Part shown: in pieces, positions 26,325 through 34,665 of the stretch | How positions within the stretch are numbered: position 1 is the stretch's first letter | Layout: each line of letters starts with the position of its first letter | Assembly: GCA_019694155.1 (NCBI GenBank) | Contig: JAIBCN010000228.1 | Span: 1-44,276 of the forward strand | DNA: 44,276 bases | Direction: 5' to 3' | DNA from: Vicinamibacteria bacterium | GTDB lineage: Bacteria; Acidobacteriota; Vicinamibacteria; Fen-336; JAGNNV01 | Position numbers and translations under genes: made by a program | Notes under the pieces: model-generated | Seen by the model: the letters and a program-made list of their open reading frames with translations, nothing else | What the model was told of the DNA's origin: nothing | The model's database searches: none

Positions 26325-27028
26325 AGCAGACCCGGCTCTCCGCCCGCGCCGGCGAGATTCTCGATCGCCTGGAGAAGATCTACCCGGACGCCGACTGCGA
26401 ACTCGACTACCGCAACGCCTACGAGCTTCTGATCGCGACCATCCTGTCCGCGCAGTGCACGGACAAGCGTGTGAACGCGGTGACGCCCCGGCTTTTCGCA
26501 CGCTACCCGACCGCAAAGGACCTCGCGACCGCGAAGCTCCCCGAGGTCGAGGAGATCATCCGGTCGACCGGCTTTTTCCGGGCCAAGGCCAGGAGCATCA
26601 CGTCGTGCGCCCAGGCCCTGGTCGCGCACCATGGCGGAGAGGTGCCGCGCGACTTCGACGCCGCGGTGAAGCTCAAGGGGGTCGGGCGCAAGACGGCGAG
26701 CGTGGTCCTCGGACACGCCTACGGCATCGCGGAGGGAATCGCGGTCGACACCCACGTGCTGCGCCTCAGCGCGCGTCTGGGGCTCACGAAGAACGACGAT
26801 CCCATCCGGGTCGAGCAGGACCTCATGAAGCTGGTGCCGAAAGAGCGGTGGGTGAAGACCACCGACCTCATCATCTTCCACGGGCGGCGAACCTGTGACG
26901 CGCGCAAGCCCCGCTGCGGTGAATGCGGGCTGTTCGATCTCTGCCCGTGGCCGTCGAAGCAGGCGTACGCTCTGGGCGAGTCGAAGGTGAAGGCCGGCTC
27001 GAAGAAGAAAGCGAAGGCGAAGCGATGA
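26321..27028 (+). CDS. nth: Endonuclease III (base-excision DNA glycosylase/AP lyase)
   Basis: 235 residues from a TTG at 26321 overlapping the DUF3467 stop. The helix-hairpin-helix holds the Schiff-base lysine Lys124 (GVGRKTASVVL), and Asp143 (VDTHVLRLS) is the catalytic aspartate. The iron-sulfur cluster ligands C192, C199, C202 and C208 follow the canonical C-X6-C-X2-C-X5-C spacing. The enzyme removes oxidised pyrimidines and cuts the abasic site. A basic tail (KAGSKKKAKAKR) follows the cluster. The next gene's ATG overlaps the stop (ATGA), suggesting translational coupling across all three genes. Confidence 0.97.
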   Translation: MKQTRLSARAGEILDRLEKIYPDADCELDYRNAYELLIATILSAQCTDKRVNAVTPRLFARYPTAKDLATAKLPEVEEIIRSTGFFRAKARSITSCAQALVAHHGGEVPRDFDAAVKLKGVGRKTASVVLGHAYGIAEGIAVDTHVLRLSARLGLTKNDDPIRVEQDLMKLVPKERWVKTTDLIIFHGRRTCDARKPRCGECGLFDLCPWPSKQAYALGESKVKAGSKKKAKAKR

Positions 27029-27834
27029 GAAGAACGATCACCGCCGCGGTCTGCCAGATGCGGTCGGGCGAGGATGTGGCGAAGAATCTCATGTCCGCGG
27101 AGGCCCTGGTGCGTGACGCGGTGCACGCCGGCGCCGCCTTCGTGACTCTGCCCGAATGCATGGTGTTCCTCCGGGCCGAGGGTGAGAAGGCTCCGGAAGC
27201 CCAGAGCATCGCCGGCCCCTGGGCGAAGCGGTTCGCCGATCTCGCCCGCGAACTCGGGGTCACCATCCTCATGGGGTCGTTTCCGGAGACTGCCGAAGAA
27301 GCGGCCCGGCCGTACAACACGACACTGCTCTTCGGCCCCACCGGCGAGCGCGTCGCCGCGTATCGAAAGATGCACCTCTTCGACATCAACGTCCCCGGCC
27401 TCGAACACCTGAAGGAGTCCAGGGCGACGACACCGGGCACCGACCTCGTAGTGGCGGACGCGGGCTTCGCGAAGCTGGGGCTTTCGATCTGCTACGACCT
27501 CCGCTTTCCCGAGTTGTATCGCGCTCTGTCGGCCCGGGGGGCCGAGGTTCTGCTCGTGCCGTCCGCCTTCACCGACCGGACCGGGCGTGACCATTGGGAA
27601 GTGCTTCTGCGCGCCCGCGCCATCGAAAACCTCTGCTACGTGATGGCGCCCGCGCAGTGGGGCAAGCACGGCGGCAACCGCGCGAGCTACGGTCACGCCA
27701 TGATCGTGGACCCGTGGGGCGCGGTGCTCGCCCAGGTGCCGGACGGCGAGGGGTTCGCCCTCGCGGTTCTCGACTTCGAGCGTCTTCACCGGCTCCGCAC
27801 CGAACTGCCCGCCCTGCAGGCGAAGCGGATCTGA
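27025..27834 (+). CDS. Nitrilase-superfamily carbon-nitrogen hydrolase (Nit-type amidase)
   Basis: 269 residues from ATG 27025, which overlaps the nth stop. The catalytic triad is Glu44 (VTLPECMVF), Lys115 (YRKMHLFDI) and Cys156 (LSICYDLRFPELYR). The FDINVPG and DLRFPELYR sequences are those of the Nit1/Nit2-like branch, which includes deaminated-glutathione amidase and omega-amidase; a repair role on deaminated glutathione is plausible but not proven. Together with nth it forms a stress or damage-repair pair. Ends 18 bp before the convergent DUF4198 gene. Confidence 0.92.
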   Translation: MRRTITAAVCQMRSGEDVAKNLMSAEALVRDAVHAGAAFVTLPECMVFLRAEGEKAPEAQSIAGPWAKRFADLARELGVTILMGSFPETAEEAARPYNTTLLFGPTGERVAAYRKMHLFDINVPGLEHLKESRATTPGTDLVVADAGFAKLGLSICYDLRFPELYRALSARGAEVLLVPSAFTDRTGRDHWEVLLRARAIENLCYVMAPAQWGKHGGNRASYGHAMIVDPWGAVLAQVPDGEGFALAVLDFERLHRLRTELPALQAKRI

Positions 27835-27852
27835 GGCGCGGGCGCCGCCGCC

Positions 27853-28659
27853 TCACCGCGCGGGGATGACGGTCACCAGCAGGGTGGTGAAATCGCTCTC
27901 GAAATCGAGGCCGGCCTTCGTCGTCTCGCGCAGGTCGGTGCCCTCGATCAGCCAGCGGCCGGGCCGGTTGAGCTTGAGCGAAGCCTGGCCGGCGGTATCG
28001 GTAACCACGAACGAGCGCGGCCTCTTCGCATCGACGAGCGCGGTGAGCGTCAGTCCGGAGAGGGGCTGACCGTCCTTCAGTACCTGGACCTTGAAGTCCT
28101 CGTTGGGATTGCCGCGGGTGGGGTCGCTCAGCGGGATGATCTCCAGAGCCAGGCCCGCGGGCTTGAGCCAGGCGCCCTCCTCGGTCTTGCCCACGCGAAA
28201 GAAGGCCTTTGCATGTTTCGCATACTCCTCGCGCCAGGTCCGCGGTTCCTTGCCGCCCTTCCACCTTTCGAGTAGAGCCGGCTGATTGATCTCCTCGAGA
28301 TACTCCACGACCTTGTCCGGCGTCAGGGTCAGGCGGCGCGGCTTGAGAGACACGAAGGCGGTGGCGAGGCCTTCCTTCTCCTTCGGAAGAGTGAGGTTCA
28401 GTTTCAGCGATTTCGGGCCGCTCACGAGCGTGGGCTTGAGAGTGTCCTCTCCCAGGCGGACCCCGAACCTCGCAAGCCGGGCCGGCTCGATCGGTGTCTC
28501 CATGATCGGGAAGGCGCCCCCGCTGCTCATGTCGATGCGCACCGAGAGACCGGGAGCCACGTAGCCCTGATTGGGAGCGAGCCAGGTCTCGTGAGCGAAG
28601 AGGGATACCGCGGCCAGAGAAAAGCCGGCCAGAAGGGCCGTGCGTCGGAGATTCATCAT
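27853..28659 (-). CDS. DUF4198 (GH25/NikM-like) secreted protein
   Basis: 268 residues from ATG 28659. A signal peptide (about 1-21) ends just before HETWLAPNQGYVAPG, the N-terminal His-Glu-x-Trp/Phe-x-x-Pro block of DUF4198 (domain found beside nickel/cobalt uptake genes). The N-terminal histidine after cleavage could bind a metal. The body is beta-rich; FKVQVLKDGQPLSGLTLTALVDAKRPRSFVVTDTAGQASLKL resembles a bacterial Ig/transthyretin-like fold. No metal transport genes are adjacent. It follows the gamma-glutamyltransferase on the same strand by 20 bp. Confidence 0.8.
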   Translation of the reverse strand: MMNLRRTALLAGFSLAAVSLFAHETWLAPNQGYVAPGLSVRIDMSSGGAFPIMETPIEPARLARFGVRLGEDTLKPTLVSGPKSLKLNLTLPKEKEGLATAFVSLKPRRLTLTPDKVVEYLEEINQPALLERWKGGKEPRTWREEYAKHAKAFFRVGKTEEGAWLKPAGLALEIIPLSDPTRGNPNEDFKVQVLKDGQPLSGLTLTALVDAKRPRSFVVTDTAGQASLKLNRPGRWLIEGTDLRETTKAGLDFESDFTTLLVTVIPAR

Positions 28660-28679
28660 GACGAAAAGGTTAGCCGTGA

Positions 28680-30608
28680 TCAGTAGGCGATGGCATAGCA
28701 GTCCCGCCGGGGATCCGCTCCGGCAATGCGGTTCCGTGTGGCCGGATCGAGCATGACCGCGGTGGCGCAACCGGACATTCCGAAGGCGCGCAGCCGGCTC
28801 ACGTCGTGACCGCGGGCTTTCAGTTCATCGAAAACGGCGTCGGGAATGGCGGCTTCGAGGTTGAGCTTGTTGAAGCCCGGGGAATGAGGCCAGAAGGAGC
28901 CGTGGAAATGCAGCGTCTGGAAGCGCGGCCACTCGAAGGCCTGATGCAGATTCGGGTACCAGTCATCCCAGAACTCCACGACGTTGAGGAACGCCTGCAG
29001 GATCGTCTGGTCCTGGTTGTCGCCGCCCGGCGTGCCCAGGGCCATGAGGGGCGCGTCGCCCTTGAAGACGAGGCTCGGGGTCAGGGTGTAGCGGGGCCGC
29101 GCGCGCGGACGGATCTGGTTGGCGCGCGTCTTGTCGAGCCAGAACTGCTCGCCGCGGATGCTCATGCCGATGCCGGTGTCGCCGAGGATCACCGCGCCCG
29201 GAATCCAGCCGCCTGACGGCGTCGCGTCGAAGATGTTCCCTTCCTTGTCGATGATCGCCATGTGGGTGGTGTCCTTGGAGACGCCGGCCGAGTCCAGGCC
29301 CCGCGACCACAGGCCGTCATTCGCGAGGGCCGCTTCTTCGCGCGGCGCGGGCGAGGAAGGGGCGCCGTCCGCGATGTTGTAGACGGCGTACTTCCACTCC
29401 TTCACCTTCGAGTCGTATTTCAGGGGGTCGCCCGCGATGAACGACCTCGTGGCGGCGCGGGGGTTGATGAGGGCCGCTCTTTCCCGGGCGTAGTCCTTCG
29501 AAAGCAGGCCCTCGGCCGGCACCGCCACGAACGCGGTATCCGCGTAGTAGGAATCGCGGTCGGCGTAGGCGAGCTTCATGGCCTCGGTCACGGTGTGGAT
29601 GTAGTCGGCGCTGTCGTGGCCCATGGCGCGGAGGTCGAAGCCCTCGAGGATGTTGAGGGTCTGCAGGAGCACGGGACCCTGGCTCGAGAAAGCGTGCTTG
29701 TAAACCGTGTAGCCGCGATAGGTCGTCTTCGCGGGCTCCTCCACGCGCGCGTAGAAGTCCGAGAAATCGGAGAGATCGAAAGGCGCCTGGTGCTTCTGCA
29801 GGAAGGCGACCATCTCCTGCGCGAGAGCGCCCTTGTAGAAGAGGTCGCGCGCCGCGGCGATTCCCGCGACCCGCCCGCGGGCCCTGGCCGCGCGCTCGGC
29901 CGCGACCATGCGCTTGAGCGTTCTCGCGAGGGTGGGCAGCCGGATCGTCTCGCCGGGCCTGTACACCGATCCATCCGGCTTCAGCCAGTAGTTCCGGTTG
30001 TCCGGCCACTGCTTGAAGAACTCCAGCTGCCGCTCAATCCCCTGCGCGGTGCTGAGGCGCATGGGGAAGCCCCCCTCCGCATACGCGATGGCGGATCGCG
30101 AGACTTCCTCGAAGCTCATGGTCCCCCATTTCTCGAGCACGGTGAGAGCCGCGTGAAGCGCCCCCGGCACCACCGCGGGGTCGAGCCCCGCGCCCTGCAG
30201 GCTCTTGCCCCGCGAGACGAACCAGTCGACGTCGACCGCCCTCGGCGCCCAGCCCTGGCCCACGATCGACGTGACCTTCGCGTCCTTCTTCGGATACACG
30301 AGCACGAGCGCTTCCCCGCCGAGGCTGTACAGATCCTGCTCCACGACGCCTCCAACGAGCAGAGACGTGACGCCCGCATCGAAGGCGTTGCCGCCCTTGA
30401 GCAGGATCTCGTAGGCCGCGGCCGTGGTGAGAGGGTGCCCGGTGGAAATGCCGGCGCTCGGCCCCGCGACCGCGGGCCTCAGCGCGGGCGGGCGCGGTTG
30501 GGCGAGGTCGCGGGCGAGGGTGGGTGTCTGCGGGAAGGCGGCGCCCGCCCCGACCATCGGAATCAGAAAGGCGGCGATGAGCGCAAGGGAACGTCGCGAT
30601 GAAACCAT
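28680..30608 (-). CDS. ggt: Gamma-glutamyltransferase family protein
   Basis: 642 residues from ATG 30608, with a signal peptide (about 1-28, ending FPQ) so it acts in the periplasm. The N-terminal GGT pattern (SAGISTGHPLTTAAAYEILLKGGNAFDAGVT) and the autocleavage/nucleophile block DTTHMAIIDKEGNIF at about residue 446, with nucleophile Thr447, are intact. It is an Ntn hydrolase that processes itself into two chains and moves or hydrolyses gamma-glutamyl groups such as in glutathione. LMALGTPGGDNQDQ near residue 550 is the glycine-rich substrate loop. Its length exceeds the E. coli enzyme (580). A second homologue lies at 32911-34623. Confidence 0.93.
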   Translation of the reverse strand: MVSSRRSLALIAAFLIPMVGAGAAFPQTPTLARDLAQPRPPALRPAVAGPSAGISTGHPLTTAAAYEILLKGGNAFDAGVTSLLVGGVVEQDLYSLGGEALVLVYPKKDAKVTSIVGQGWAPRAVDVDWFVSRGKSLQGAGLDPAVVPGALHAALTVLEKWGTMSFEEVSRSAIAYAEGGFPMRLSTAQGIERQLEFFKQWPDNRNYWLKPDGSVYRPGETIRLPTLARTLKRMVAAERAARARGRVAGIAAARDLFYKGALAQEMVAFLQKHQAPFDLSDFSDFYARVEEPAKTTYRGYTVYKHAFSSQGPVLLQTLNILEGFDLRAMGHDSADYIHTVTEAMKLAYADRDSYYADTAFVAVPAEGLLSKDYARERAALINPRAATRSFIAGDPLKYDSKVKEWKYAVYNIADGAPSSPAPREEAALANDGLWSRGLDSAGVSKDTTHMAIIDKEGNIFDATPSGGWIPGAVILGDTGIGMSIRGEQFWLDKTRANQIRPRARPRYTLTPSLVFKGDAPLMALGTPGGDNQDQTILQAFLNVVEFWDDWYPNLHQAFEWPRFQTLHFHGSFWPHSPGFNKLNLEAAIPDAVFDELKARGHDVSRLRAFGMSGCATAVMLDPATRNRIAGADPRRDCYAIAY

Positions 30609-30725
30609 GCGATACCTCGTGGGAGTGCGGTCTCGCAAGTCTCGTTGAGAGGAGAACCTCCCGGCAAACGCGGTCCAGGATGGGGGACGCCCAAAGGCGT
30701 CCGGATTGGTTTACCCTCAGGTGCC

Positions 30726-31910
30726 ATGGCTCGCTCCGTCGCTTCCCCCCGCGTGGTGAACATCGCCGATCTTCGGCGCCTGGCGAAAAGGCGTCTTCCC
30801 CGCATGGCCTTCGACTACATCGACGGGGGCGCCGATCGCGAGATCACATTGCGCGACAACTGTGCCGCCTTCGACGAGATCCTGTTCCGGCCGCGTTGCG
30901 CGGTGGCGACACCCCGCTGCGACCTCTCGACCACCGTCCTCGGCGCGAAGATCGACCTCCCCGTCATCCTCGCTCCGGTGGGCAGCAGCCGGATGTTCTA
31001 CCCGCGTGGTGAAGAGGCGGCGGCCCGGGCCGCGGGCAGAGCGGGAACGCTCTACACGCTCTCGACGCTCTCCGGATGCCGGCTCGAGGACGTGAAGGCC
31101 GCGACCTCCGGCCCCGCCTGGTATCAGCTCTACCTCGTGGGCGGCCACGAGGTGGCGCGCGCGGCGATCGCGCGCGCGAAGGCCGCGGGCTACCAGGCTC
31201 TCGTGGTCACCATCGATACGCCGGTCGCCGGAATGCGCGAGCGCGATCCTAGAAACGGCACCAAGGAGCTTCTGGGCGGCGGGCTCCCCATGCTTCCCTA
31301 CCTCCCGCAGATGCTGACGCGCCCCGGGTGGCTGCTGGACTGGTTCGCGGACGGCGGGCTGATGGACTTTCCGAACATCGTTCTGCAGGACGGCCCCATG
31401 GGCTACGCGGATGTGGCGGCCGCGCTCGAGCAGTCGATGGTTTCGTGGGCGGACCTCAAGTGGATCCGCGAAGCCTGGCAGGGACCGGTCGTGGTGAAGG
31501 GCGTCCACATCGGAGACGATGCACGGCGCGCCATCGACGAAGGGGCGGATGCCCTCGTGGTCTCGAACCATGGAGGACGGCAGCTCGATACCGTTTCACC
31601 CACCATCCGCGCTCTGCCCGAGATCGTCGCGGCCGTGAACGGCCAGGTCGAGGTGCTGATGGACGGCGGCGTTCGCGCAGGCAGCGATGTGGTGAAAGCC
31701 CTGTGCCTGGGCGCCCGCGCGGTTTTGATCGGGCGCGCCTACGCCTACGGCCTCGCTGCCGCGGGTGAGGCCGGGGTCGCGCGCGCCATCGAGATCCTGC
31801 GCGCGGACATCATCCGCACGCTCAAGCTTCTGGGCGTCGACTCCCCGGCAAAGCTCGACGCCTCATACACGCAACCGCCCGCGGCGTGGTCGGCCCGCGC
31901 TTCGGGGTGA
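30726..31910 (+). CDS. FMN-dependent alpha-hydroxy-acid oxidase/dehydrogenase (LldD-like)
   Basis: 394 residues from ATG 30726. The family order is complete: N-terminal RMAFDYIDGGADREITLRDN, ILAPVGSSRMFYPRGEEAAARAA, WYQLYL, VTIDTPVAGMRERDPRNG, VVKGVHIGDDARRAIDEGADALVVSNHGGRQLD with catalytic His282, and MDGGVRAGSDVVKAL...GRAYAYGLAAAGEAGV. These bind FMN and the 2-hydroxyacid carboxylate. Substrate (L-lactate, glycolate, mandelate) is not decided by sequence. It sits between the two gamma-glutamyltransferases on the opposite strand, divergent from the first across 117 bp. Confidence 0.95.
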   Translation: MARSVASPRVVNIADLRRLAKRRLPRMAFDYIDGGADREITLRDNCAAFDEILFRPRCAVATPRCDLSTTVLGAKIDLPVILAPVGSSRMFYPRGEEAAARAAGRAGTLYTLSTLSGCRLEDVKAATSGPAWYQLYLVGGHEVARAAIARAKAAGYQALVVTIDTPVAGMRERDPRNGTKELLGGGLPMLPYLPQMLTRPGWLLDWFADGGLMDFPNIVLQDGPMGYADVAAALEQSMVSWADLKWIREAWQGPVVVKGVHIGDDARRAIDEGADALVVSNHGGRQLDTVSPTIRALPEIVAAVNGQVEVLMDGGVRAGSDVVKALCLGARAVLIGRAYAYGLAAAGEAGVARAIEILRADIIRTLKLLGVDSPAKLDASYTQPPAAWSARASG

Positions 31911-31919
31911 CCGAGGCCG

Positions 31920-32819
31920 CTACCGGATATCGCAGCTGAAGACCGCGGTCGACGTCGATGAACCGGTGATCAGGCGTCGGTCGTTGTCGAGGGCCGCCGT
32001 TCCCGGATTCCTCTGCCACATCGAGACGTAGACCGCCTGCTCAAGCGGACCGAAGTTGTCGACGCCGCAGGCATTCGGGCACATGAAGCCGGAAGGGGCG
32101 TGCCCGAACCCGAGCATGTGCCCGATCTCGTGGGCGATGACGCGCACATCGCGGGCGGCCGCGGCGGACGCGTACTCGACGCGGCCGCCCTGGATCACGC
32201 CGCCGCTCTGGGTCAGATAGGTGGTCGTTGCTCCCTGGGCGGAAGGGCCGAGCTGGAGCGTGAAGGTGATGCCGGTGGAGACGGGGCTGCCCAGCTGGAC
32301 GCTGACCTTGCCGCCGGTCACGGCCGAGGCCATCGCCGCCGCCTGCACATGGGCGGCGCGCACCGCCGGGTCGCTCGCGATCTCGCCGGTGATCTGCAGG
32401 AGGATGTTCGCGGCGGTGGGCCGCCAGAGCACCTCGGCGGTGCCCGCTCGGTTGTAGGCGAGCTGCCGCACGAACGCGACGTCGGCGCCCGCGGGGATCT
32501 CCCACAAGGTGAGGGCGGGGGTGGTGCTGAGCGCGGTGACGCGGTCCAGAAAACCGGGAGCGGAAGCGTCGATGGTGGCCCCGATTGCGGCCGGGGTGGA
32601 CAGGGCGATGCTCCCGTCCGCGCCCGTGGTGTAGGACGAGCCCGCCACCACGACTCTGGCGCCCACCACCGGCGATCCCGTGATCGTGCTCGTGAAGGTG
32701 AGAGTGCTCTGGGTGGTGGCGGCCGTGGGCGTCGTGGTGGTATCCGTGGAATCCGAGTTGCCGCAGCCCGGCAGGACTCCTCCGAGCAGGCACAGGGCCG
32801 CGATCAAACTGCGTTTCAT
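31920..32819 (-). CDS. Matrixin-like (metzincin) metalloprotease lipoprotein
   Basis: 299 residues from ATG 32819. Signal peptide with lipobox LPGC gives lipidated Cys19, followed by a Thr-rich linker (TTTTPTAATTQ). Residues about 38-100 form a transthyretin/carboxypeptidase-regulatory-like beta domain (GSPVVGARVVVAGSSYTTGADGSIALS). The C-terminal domain has the zinc motif HEIGHMLGFGH (His230, Glu231, His234, His240) and a Met-turn candidate in GFMCPN (Met246), as in M10 matrixins. Cys residues 247 and 251 could pair. It is probably an envelope-anchored zinc peptidase. Located 91 bp after the second gamma-glutamyltransferase on the same strand. Confidence 0.85.
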   Translation of the reverse strand: MKRSLIAALCLLGGVLPGCGNSDSTDTTTTPTAATTQSTLTFTSTITGSPVVGARVVVAGSSYTTGADGSIALSTPAAIGATIDASAPGFLDRVTALSTTPALTLWEIPAGADVAFVRQLAYNRAGTAEVLWRPTAANILLQITGEIASDPAVRAAHVQAAAMASAVTGGKVSVQLGSPVSTGITFTLQLGPSAQGATTTYLTQSGGVIQGGRVEYASAAAARDVRVIAHEIGHMLGFGHAPSGFMCPNACGVDNFGPLEQAVYVSMWQRNPGTAALDNDRRLITGSSTSTAVFSCDIR

Positions 32820-32910
32820 CAACTGAGGCCTCCTAAGCCCCTTCCTTACGTGGGCGCCAATGCGCCGCGGGGATTGTCGTTCGCGCGGTCGAATCGTGTC
32901 AACCAAAGGG

Positions 32911-34623
32911 CTAGAAGCCCTGCGCATTGCCGAGGCGGCGCGCGTCGGTCGAGCCCATCAGCCGGCCCGTCTTCGGGTCGCGCCAGACGATCTGCATGGA
33001 GCCCGTGTGGTAGTTGTAGGCGCCGAGATCCTCGAGCGCGAAACCGCGCGCCCGGAGCCCGGCCACGACCTCCGCAGGGAGGCGCGATTCGTACTGGATC
33101 TTGAGACCATGGCCGCCGTTCGCGTCATCCTTCACGCTCCAGAAGCGGGGGGCCTCCGCGGCCTGGTCCGGCGAGAGGCCGAAGTCAAAGATGTTCAGGA
33201 GAACCTCGGTCACCGGCTGGGGCGGGTTGCCGGGGGTTCCCATGGCGAGCCAGGGTTTCCCGTCCTTCATGGCCAGGATGGCGCTGATGGGGAGAATGAG
33301 CCTCCGGCCGGGGCCGCGTGAGGGTGCGGGAAGGCCGCTGCCCGTCGCGCGGACGCCGTCGATGAAGACCCCGGGCGCGCCCCCGTGAATGGTGTGGAGC
33401 ATGGAGATCCAGTTCCCCTGGGCGTCCGCCACCACGATGTGGTTGCTGCCCACGGTGGTGACCACGGTCGCACCCGGAACGGGCGCCGCGGCGGTCTTGG
33501 GGGCGAGGCTCACCTTCGGCATGGTCTGCTTCACGAACTCCGCGACCATGCGGCCGTAGTCCTTCGAAAGCCACAACGCTCCGGGCACGTTGTAGGTCAA
33601 GGGGTCGCGGATGGCGCCTCGCGTCTCCTCGGTGACCCTGGCCATGGTGCGCGCCACGATTTCCATGGTCTCCGCGGACCTTGCGTAGCTGCCGAGGCGG
33701 GGCAGATCGAAGTTCTCGAGCGCGTTCAGATTGAGGCCGATGGAGAGGCCGCCGGTGTCCGGCGCCGGGGAACCCAGAAGCTCCTGTCCGCGATAGGTGA
33801 ACCTGACGGGCTCCGCCCACTCGGGCTGGTACTCCGCGAGATCCTCCATGGTCACGGACATGCCGGCCTTCTTCACCGCGTCCACGAACTTGCGGCCCCA
33901 GGCCCCGGTGTACATGTAGTCGGGGTCCTTCGCCACCTCGCGCAGGGTGGCCGCAAGGGCCGGCATCTTCCAGCGCTGGCCCGCGCCCACGAGGTGGCCG
34001 TCCGGCATGTAGAACTTCCGCGCTTCGGCGTTGCTCCTGAGGTCGCTCAGGAACCCCGACTCCCACATGCCGAAATTGAAGCCGTACATATAGGAGGTTA
34101 CGAGAGGGCCGTCTTCAGCTTCGCGGATGGCGGGCTCGAGGAGACTCGCCCACGGCTTCGATCCGAAGCGCTTGGAGAGAGCGGCCGCACCGCGGACCGT
34201 GCCGCCGACCACCACCTGCTCCGTCCCCTTGCCCCCGTTGCGATCGGGATCCGGATGGGCCCCGATGGCCACGATGGCGTGCGTCTTCCCCGTCTTCGCG
34301 TCGTAGTAGAGCGCGGACATGGACCCGTAGAGAAACACCATGTGGTAGTCGGCGACTTCCTGGACGAAGAGCGCGGTGAGTGCTGCGTCCACCGCGTTGC
34401 CGCCCTCCTTGAGGACGCGAAGAGCCGCCTCCGTGGAGGAGAGAAGCTGCGTGCTCACCATCCCCTTGTCGCCCACCGCGACCGTCTTCGGACCCTGGTT
34501 GAGTCTCGGATCGCTCAAGTCCACGCTCTTCCCCTGGGCGGAGCCGCGCGGCGCGCCTGAAAGCGCGCAAACGAGGATGAGGACAAGGGGGCGCCGCAGC
34601 GCGAGAGTCTTCAGAGGAGCCAT
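32911..34623 (-). CDS. Gamma-glutamyltransferase homologue with serine at the nucleophile position
   Basis: 570 residues, signal peptide about 1-29. N-terminal STQLLSSTEAALRVLKEGGNAVDAALTALFV is the GGT hallmark, and GSPAPDTGGLSIGLNLNALENF and LAMGTPGNPPQPVTEVLLNIFDF match the family. The processing site normally reads D/N-T-T-H; here the aligned block is VGSNHIVVADAQGN (residues about 391-404), so the nucleophile position is Ser393. The histidine and the D-x-x-G-N continuation are kept. It may be a serine-type Ntn hydrolase, a modified-specificity enzyme, or an inactive relative. It lies 42 bp after hemW and 91 bp before the matrixin lipoprotein gene, all leftward. Confidence 0.85.
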   Translation of the reverse strand: MAPLKTLALRRPLVLILVCALSGAPRGSAQGKSVDLSDPRLNQGPKTVAVGDKGMVSTQLLSSTEAALRVLKEGGNAVDAALTALFVQEVADYHMVFLYGSMSALYYDAKTGKTHAIVAIGAHPDPDRNGGKGTEQVVVGGTVRGAAALSKRFGSKPWASLLEPAIREAEDGPLVTSYMYGFNFGMWESGFLSDLRSNAEARKFYMPDGHLVGAGQRWKMPALAATLREVAKDPDYMYTGAWGRKFVDAVKKAGMSVTMEDLAEYQPEWAEPVRFTYRGQELLGSPAPDTGGLSIGLNLNALENFDLPRLGSYARSAETMEIVARTMARVTEETRGAIRDPLTYNVPGALWLSKDYGRMVAEFVKQTMPKVSLAPKTAAAPVPGATVVTTVGSNHIVVADAQGNWISMLHTIHGGAPGVFIDGVRATGSGLPAPSRGPGRRLILPISAILAMKDGKPWLAMGTPGNPPQPVTEVLLNIFDFGLSPDQAAEAPRFWSVKDDANGGHGLKIQYESRLPAEVVAGLRARGFALEDLGAYNYHTGSMQIVWRDPKTGRLMGSTDARRLGNAQGF

Positions 34624-34665
34624 GCCGAATTGTAGGCCGGGATCCGCACAGCGCGCCTCGCCCGC

